From: Nitrospira sp. SB0662_bin_26 | GTDB taxonomy: Bacteria; Nitrospirota; Nitrospiria; Nitrospirales; UBA8639 | NCBI GenBank assembly: GCA_009840285.1 | Contig: VXOF01000014.1 | Span: 1-38,326 of the forward strand | Direction: 5' to 3' | DNA: 38,326 bases | In this document: piece after piece, positions 33,673-38,326 of the stretch | Position numbering within the stretch: position 1 is the first letter of the stretch | Layout: every line of letters starts with the position of its first letter | Notes under the pieces: generated by a model | What the model saw: the letters and a program-made list of their open reading frames with translations, nothing else | Database searches by the model: none | Told to the model about the DNA's origin: nothing | Made by a program: the position numbers and the translations under genes

Positions 33673-34550
33673 CTCTTTTTGTACGGTCCCCGCTTTTTCG
33701 GTTCAGGTTTCCGAGCGTCAATCAGATTCAGCACGTCCTCCCATTCCCACACGTGATCCGTCAAACTCGCTTGCATGGCCGGTGTCACCCGCAGGCTTTT
33801 GTGAATCTTCACGAAATTGTAGAAGACGAAGTACAGGGCCAGCGCATGGCAATGGTTGTCGATCTTCTTAGAGAAGGCATTCGTCAAGCGGGTGAACCGT
33901 CGTAGACTCATTCTCATGGTGAGGTTGTGCCGCTCCACATGAGAAGTTGAGACGTGCTTTTTCTCTGGATTGCCTTGAACCCGTTGCTTTCGTGCGCCCT
34001 TACACACGGACGGGCTGTACTTCCGTTCCGGTCCCGGCTCTGGTGATTCCCCGTAGAGTTTCACCAGCTGAGCATAATCAATGTTATTCCCGAAGGCGTC
34101 TTCTACGGCTTCCAAATACACCTTGAGTCCGTCCGTCGTGAGTTGAACGCGGGTTGCCAGACGCGATTCCAAATCCCGCATGAACTCCGTGGCGTACCCC
34201 GCGTCCCGATCCCCCACCATCCACGACAAGATCAGTTTCGATTCACTCTCAAGGGCTGTCCAAGTCCACACATCACCGGCTTGCTCAGGGGCTGCCTGGG
34301 CTGCCCTCACGTTCTTTTGCTTGGCGTAGCAGAAAGACCAGATCTCATCGCATTGCACTTTGGAAGCGTGGACGTTGCGGACATGCTCATCGTGAAAGGC
34401 TTCACAGGCTTGGCCCGCTTCCACCAAGAGTTTCGTCACCGTGTTGATGCTCACGCCCACAATACGCGAAATTGTCCGCATGCTGGAGCCCTCAACCAAC
34501 ATGGAGAGAATCTGAATGCGCTTCGTATTTGGCAATGTGTTCATGTTCAT
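33660..34550 (-). CDS. IS1-family transposase (single ORF)
   Basis: A 296-residue DDE transposase made as one continuous frame, unlike classic IS1, which needs a frameshift between InsA and InsB. The N-terminus has an HTH (about 13-45; I-L-S-M-L-V-E-G...I-S-R-I-V-G-V-S). The catalytic triad is D68 in Q-C-D-E-I-W-S, D140 in T-T-D-G-L and E206 in S-H-V-E-R-H-N-L, followed by the family's F-S-K-K helix and N-F-V-K-I-H-K-S-L. The basic tail ([12 protein letters not shown]) probably binds DNA. The stop lies in the inverted repeat. A consensus promoter sits so close to the start that the mRNA is probably leaderless, beginning at Met1 or Met3 (34544). Confidence 0.93.
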   Translation of the reverse strand: MNMNTLPNTKRIQILSMLVEGSSMRTISRIVGVSINTVTKLLVEAGQACEAFHDEHVRNVHASKVQCDEIWSFCYAKQKNVRAAQAAPEQAGDVWTWTALESESKLILSWMVGDRDAGYATEFMRDLESRLATRVQLTTDGLKVYLEAVEDAFGNNIDYAQLVKLYGESPEPGPERKYSPSVCKGARKQRVQGNPEKKHVSTSHVERHNLTMRMSLRRFTRLTNAFSKKIDNHCHALALYFVFYNFVKIHKSLRVTPAMQASLTDHVWEWEDVLNLIDARKPEPKKRGPYKKRNSN

Positions 34551-34551
34551 T

Positions 34552-34580
34552 ATTATATGAAATTAATGCTTGAGTGTCAA
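34552..34580 (-). promoter_or_regulatory. Consensus sigma-70 promoter of the transposase
   Basis: On the minus strand a perfect TTGACA (34575-34580) and a perfect TATAAT (34552-34557) are 17 bp apart. The first ATG follows the -10 by one base and the second in-frame ATG (34544) is near the expected start site. Confidence 0.85.
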
Positions 34581-34581
34581 G
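34569..34581. promoter_or_regulatory. Candidate operator 1 (dyad over the transposase -35)
   Basis: CTTGA-GTG-TCAAG is a perfect dyad with 5-bp arms and lies over the -35 box of the transposase promoter. A bound repressor would block transposase transcription. Confidence 0.45.
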
Positions 34582-34614
34582 AAATATTTTCAGTTTATAT
34601 GATTATTATAACTT

Positions 34615-34633
34615 TATAATATTCAAACTTGAA
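34615..34633 (+). promoter_or_regulatory. -10 box and candidate operator 2 of the XRE-protease gene
   Basis: TATAAT at 34615-34620 points towards the XRE-protease gene, with no good -35 box. Directly after it, TTCAA-AC-TTGAA (34622-34633) is a perfect dyad that uses the same TTGA/TCAA half-sequence as candidate operator 1 and covers the likely transcription start. Confidence 0.4.
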
Positions 34634-34665
34634 AAGATAGGGGCGACAGGCTATTATGGCTACAA

Positions 34666-35802
34666 ATGAAAAATGACCCCGAACCAGATATTGGAAAGCA
34701 TCCAGGCGCCTATCTCCGTGATCTGCTTAACGCGAGAGGATTAACGCAACGCGACCTTACCTCGATTCTTGGGATAGCGCATACTGGCATAAATATGATC
34801 ATTGCCGGGAAAGTCGGAATTAGTGCAAAGATGTCAAAAGCCTTGGGACTGGCATTGGGGTATCCCCCATTACATTTTGCTGCTCTCCAAACCGCCTATG
34901 ACGTAGCGCGAGCAGCTAATCCAGATGAAATGGTTTCAATTCGCGCCAAGATGCATACGACATATCCGATACGATCCATGATGAATCGTGGCTGGCTTCA
35001 TGATTCAGATGCCGAAGATATCCAGCGACAGCTTGCTCTGTTCTTTGAGGTCAACGATATGGGAGAGATCCCATATCTCGCTCACGCTCCGAAGAAAACG
35101 CGCTATGAAGAAAAAGACATCCCGCCAGCGCAGTTAGCGTGGCTATTCAGAGTCAAACAAATTTCAAGATCAATGGCTGTACCGCGCTACTCCGCAAGGG
35201 CTTTAAAGAAAGCTATTGAGCAGATGAAGCGCATGCGTATTGCTCCTGAAGAAGCACGACATGTACCAAGGCTTCTATCAGAGTGTGGGGTGAGGTACGT
35301 TATCGTTGAACCATTGCCAAAATCGAATATCGATGGTGTATGCCTATGGTTGAACAAAGACACTCCGGTAATCGGGATGTCTGCACGGTACGACCGTATT
35401 GATAACTTTTGGTTTGTTCTCAGGCATGAATGCGAACACGTGCTTCGAGGGCATGGCCTAAATTCTGATCAGTGGATGCTCGACGCCGACATTGAGGGGC
35501 AGCGAGCCGATCCAAATAGCGATCTCCAGGAAGAAGAACAACAAGCGAATGACGCTGCTGCTGATTTCTGTGTTCCGTCAGATGCCTTGAAATCATTCAT
35601 CAGGAGAAAGCATCCCATATATGCCGAACAAGATGTCTTGGGGTTTGCGCAAATCCACGGCATCGCTCCAGGATTGATCGTGGGACAGCTTCAACACTAT
35701 TTGAAGCGATACCAATATTTACGTCACCATCTGGTCAAAATACGACACATAGTGCTTCCGAATTCCATTGTGGATGGATGGGGGTATGTTGCCCCTTCTT
35801 AG
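34666..35802 (+). CDS. Fused XRE-HTH regulator and ImmA/IrrE (M78) metalloprotease
   Basis: A 378-residue cytoplasmic protein. Residues 12-70 form a Cro/C1 HTH (L-T-Q-R-D-L-T-S-I-L-G-I-A-H-T-G-I-N). The C-terminal half carries H254-E-C-E-H258, the HEXXH zinc site of ImmA/IrrE peptidases, and an E-E-E-Q-Q-A-N-D-A-A-A-D-F helix (from 289) that supplies the third ligand in this family. In ICEBs1, separate ImmR repressor and ImmA protease form an induction switch; here both are in one chain. HigA-like antitoxins with M78 domains are an alternative reading. A 6-codon frame (ATG 34656 to TGA 34676) overlaps the start and may couple translation. The downstream 158-residue gene follows after 14 bp. 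Confidence 0.88.
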   Translation: MKNDPEPDIGKHPGAYLRDLLNARGLTQRDLTSILGIAHTGINMIIAGKVGISAKMSKALGLALGYPPLHFAALQTAYDVARAANPDEMVSIRAKMHTTYPIRSMMNRGWLHDSDAEDIQRQLALFFEVNDMGEIPYLAHAPKKTRYEEKDIPPAQLAWLFRVKQISRSMAVPRYSARALKKAIEQMKRMRIAPEEARHVPRLLSECGVRYVIVEPLPKSNIDGVCLWLNKDTPVIGMSARYDRIDNFWFVLRHECEHVLRGHGLNSDQWMLDADIEGQRADPNSDLQEEEQQANDAAADFCVPSDALKSFIRRKHPIYAEQDVLGFAQIHGIAPGLIVGQLQHYLKRYQYLRHHLVKIRHIVLPNSIVDGWGYVAPS

Positions 35803-35816
35803 AGGAGGTAAAAAAG

Positions 35817-36293
35817 ATGAGTACAAAACATGAACGTTATCAGAAAGTGTGGAGGCAGTACCAACTTGAACATGAACACCGCGAAGCAACTGCGAAGGAA
35901 GTCGCCGAGTGGGCCGTTAAGAAAAAATACCTCGTCGCTCAGCGCATTAATCCACTCGACGATCTTGCCTCGCAAATATCACAGGCAATGCGTGCGGAAT
36001 ATAAGACCGATTCACATGGGCGTCGATTTCGCGCCAATCACGCACGTCGTGCGTTGCGAGATGGAGAGCAGATCACCATCTGGGCCACGATGGAACATGC
36101 ATCTCATGAGCATATGGAAGTGGCATTTACGCAACGAAGGCAACAAATCGTCAGTGATTGTCTGCAACTGAAAACTGATGTCGATGTGTACAATGATCAC
36201 ATCTCTGGGAAGGGAAATCCAGAAATCCCGCTAGAGTTGGACTTTACGGAAGACGTAGCAGAACGACAAGCTTTTAGGGAAGATGCTGCGTGA
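35817..36293 (+). CDS. Passenger protein of unknown function (158 residues)
   Basis: A hydrophilic, strongly charged protein with no signal peptide or membrane helix. The first 45 residues (R-E-A-T-A-K-E-V-A-E-W-A-V-K-K-K-Y-L) could be a winged-helix-like fold. R-A-N-H-A-R-R-A-L-R follows, and the C-terminus is acidic (ELDFTEDVAERQAFRED). I do not recognise the family. The start is the ATG at 35817 with a full GAGGAGG nine bases upstream, stronger than the site of the XRE gene, so it is probably made in excess. It is co-transcribed with the XRE-protease gene, which makes a partner, substrate or toxin of that system the natural guess (inference). Confidence 0.8.
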   Translation: MSTKHERYQKVWRQYQLEHEHREATAKEVAEWAVKKKYLVAQRINPLDDLASQISQAMRAEYKTDSHGRRFRANHARRALRDGEQITIWATMEHASHEHMEVAFTQRRQQIVSDCLQLKTDVDVYNDHISGKGNPEIPLELDFTEDVAERQAFREDAA

Positions 36294-36317
36294 CGCAGCA
36301 AAGTATCAGGATTTTTT
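36284..36317 (+). terminator. Possible terminator between the convergent passenger operons
   Basis: TGCTGCG-TGA-CGCAGCA (36284-36300) is a perfect 7-bp stem whose loop is the stop codon of the 158-residue gene. A T-run follows only about 10 bp later, so function as a terminator is uncertain. Confidence 0.4.
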
Positions 36318-36533
36318 CCATCTGGCATGGGCAGCTAGTCTAGCAATATTGCTTCTCTGCTCTGGCGTCAAGGCTTTTGCTCGTGCTTTGCTTCCCTTGA
36401 GGCCGCCCTTTTGGGCGTATTCCTTCCCGGCCATAGTTTCGTCTTCGACTTCGCCAGTGGCAATCTTCGCCACCTTGATCGCGGTCCCGATCACGTCACC
36501 TGGGCGTTTCTGTCCTGTTGGTCCTTTTGGCAT
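36306..36533 (-). CDS. Small basic KGG-motif-like protein (75 residues)
   Basis: A 75-residue basic protein that begins M-P-K-G-P-T-G-Q-K-R-P-G-D-V-I-G, a sequence style I associate with small proteins encoded beside XRE regulators (from memory, not checked). The second half has G-G-L-K-G-S-K-A-R-A-K-A-L-T-P-E-Q-R and I-A-R-L-A-A-H-A-R-W, resembling the repeated motif of bacterial KGG or RNA-binding-like proteins. No enzyme motif is present. The ATG at 36533 has AAGGA five bases upstream and lies inside the 3' end of the membrane protein gene (38-bp overlap), so the two are co-transcribed and probably coupled. Confidence 0.78.
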   Translation of the reverse strand: MPKGPTGQKRPGDVIGTAIKVAKIATGEVEDETMAGKEYAQKGGLKGSKARAKALTPEQRSNIARLAAHARWKKS

Positions 36534-37110
36534 AGAGCTTCCTTAGCCGTAAATTTGTTCGTTTGTTCTCGTCTTTGATTTGGACGAACAGAAGAGCGAT
36601 GAAAATAGTACCGATCGTTAGACCAGCCCCCCATCCAACCAACCCCACAACATCCCAAAAATCGGCGTTGCGGGGTAACAAAAATTCAAGAAGCACCGAT
36701 ACGGTGGCGAGAAAAAACGCGGTTATTTGGGAGTGGAGCTTCCATGAGGGAAAATCACGGGAGAGAGCTTGAAAAATGGAAAAGGGAATTTCCATATACT
36801 CGTCGTCAGAGGGTGGAGGACCCTCATCGCCAGGAACACGCTCAGAAAGTTTTTTAAGCCTGTTCTCTATCCGAGCCAAAACCGTATATTCAACGGTTAA
36901 GCCGAGCCAGGCAGACAAAAGGTAGAGGATCAGGGCGGTCGTCATTAACCACGAAACGCGCCCGGCGCTGGGAGCAAACATCGACCCAACAAAGGCAATG
37001 GCGCCGACAGAGAACCCAATAATCAACCGATTCAATCGCCGATATTCTTCCCCATACTCCTCGTAGGTTTGGTGTGAGCGATCAATAATACGAGCAAACT
37101 GGTCCGTCAT
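36496..37110 (-). CDS. Four-helix membrane protein (transposon passenger)
   Basis: A 204-residue protein with a soluble N-terminal helix (H-Q-T-Y-E-E-Y-G-E-E-Y-R-R-L-N). Four transmembrane segments lie near residues 29-47, 54-75, 125-146 and 153-178, with a charged loop between TM2 and TM3 (E-N-R-L-K-K-L-S-E-R). The tail is basic. The layout recalls small membrane effectors with a cytoplasmic helical lead (for example SLATT-type), but I cannot assign a family. The start is the ATG at 37110; a TTG extension to 37161 would run into the inverted repeat. TACAAT (37117-37122 on the minus strand) ends six bases before the ATG, so a leaderless transcript is likely. Confidence 0.75.
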   Translation of the reverse strand: MTDQFARIIDRSHQTYEEYGEEYRRLNRLIIGFSVGAIAFVGSMFAPSAGRVSWLMTTALILYLLSAWLGLTVEYTVLARIENRLKKLSERVPGDEGPPPSDDEYMEIPFSIFQALSRDFPSWKLHSQITAFFLATVSVLLEFLLPRNADFWDVVGLVGWGAGLTIGTIFIALLFVQIKDENKRTNLRLRKLYAKRTNRTETPR

Positions 37111-37153
37111 ACGCGGATTGTAACACAACGGGGCGGGAAAAGAGAGAACCTGC

Positions 37154-37175
37154 AAATTCAAACTGAGACACTACC
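37154..37175 (-). repeat. Right terminal inverted repeat (22 bp)
   Basis: It is the exact inverse of 33651-33672 and ends ...GAGACACTACC at 37175. Confidence 0.93.
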
Positions 37176-37183
37176 TGCTTGTC
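37176..37183 (+). repeat. Right 8-bp target-site duplication of the transposon
   Basis: TGCTTGTC, identical to 33643-33650, directly follows the right inverted repeat. Confidence 0.9.
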
Positions 37184-37321
37184 CAGCAGATGAGCAGGCC
37201 GGAGGCCAAACTACAGAGGGTAATTCCCGCAAATTTAGCGGAGTATTTGACGTTGAAGATGACTCCTGATGAGGTGGGGTCAGCAAAATCGCAGGCAAGA
37301 TTGGACCCTCAAGCTCAGCGA

Positions 37322-38326
<1,005 letters not shown>

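Larger units (their letters stand above)
33651..37175 (-). mobile_element. 3,525-bp IS1-family passenger transposon
   Basis: The ends are perfect 22-bp inverted repeats starting GGTAGTGTCTCAGTTT (33651-33672 and, inverted, 37154-37175). An 8-bp target duplication, TGCTTGTC, flanks them. Inside are the transposase (minus strand) and four passenger genes in two convergent pairs. The passenger part is visibly AT-richer than the flanking chromosome. There is a single copy of each end, so this is not two IS copies flanking cargo but one element with genes inside. Intact ends, an exact duplication and an intact transposase suggest recent insertion. Confidence 0.93.

Overview
The window looks like a chromosomal segment of a GC-rich (upper-50s % by eye) Gram-negative-type bacterium. 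The most likely source is the phylum Nitrospirota (Nitrospira-like). I base this on the overall protein character, the nuo operon with a fused nuoCD, and several periplasmic redox proteins; it is inference, since no 16S or taxonomic marker search could be run. No tRNA, rRNA or CRISPR array was seen.

Left part (1-17.2 kb): housekeeping and accessory genes, mostly on the minus strand. They include a DUF2784 membrane protein, a DsrE-family protein, a TPR/2OG-Fe(II) oxygenase fusion, an RpoD-type sigma factor, an XRE regulator and a secreted seven-bladed FG-GAP propeller. They continue with a Rieske/flavodoxin-fold fusion, a small membrane protein coupled to a BamE-like lipoprotein, a 1-Cys peroxiredoxin, a cold-shock protein, an MsbA-like ABC exporter, peptide deformylase and a HEAT-repeat exported protein. 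A plus-strand pair follows: a cupredoxin-like exported protein and a Tat-exported sulfite-oxidase-family molybdoenzyme. Four copies of a short non-coding element (81, 142, about 126 and 39 bp) lie between genes. Three of them show matching terminal inverted repeats and 4-bp target duplications, so they are a MITE family, probably mobilised by an IS5-type transposase.

Middle part (17.2-33.5 kb, minus strand): a complete nuo operon, nuoA-B-CD-E-F-G-H-I-J-K-L-M-N, for the 14-subunit proton-pumping NADH:quinone oxidoreductase (complex I). Immediately upstream of nuoA, and probably co-transcribed, lies a MidA/NDUFAF7-family methyltransferase. The mitochondrial homologue is a complex I assembly factor that methylates the NuoD homologue, and the target Arg appears to be conserved in this NuoCD.

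Right part (33.65-37.18 kb): a 3,525-bp transposon bounded by perfect 22-bp inverted repeats and an 8-bp target duplication (TGCTTGTC). It carries a single-ORF IS1-family transposase and four passenger genes in two convergent pairs. One pair is a fused XRE-HTH/ImmA-IrrE (HEXXH) protease plus a 158-residue unknown protein. The other is a four-TM membrane protein plus a 75-residue protein with a GGLKG..RA.ALT.EQR motif. The transposase has a consensus sigma-70 promoter whose -35 box lies within a short dyad, and a second dyad sits just downstream of the -10 of the XRE gene. This suggests the passenger regulator controls both its own expression and transposition. This self-regulated passenger transposon is the best candidate in the window for an undescribed system. 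The window ends in the C-terminal third of secA.
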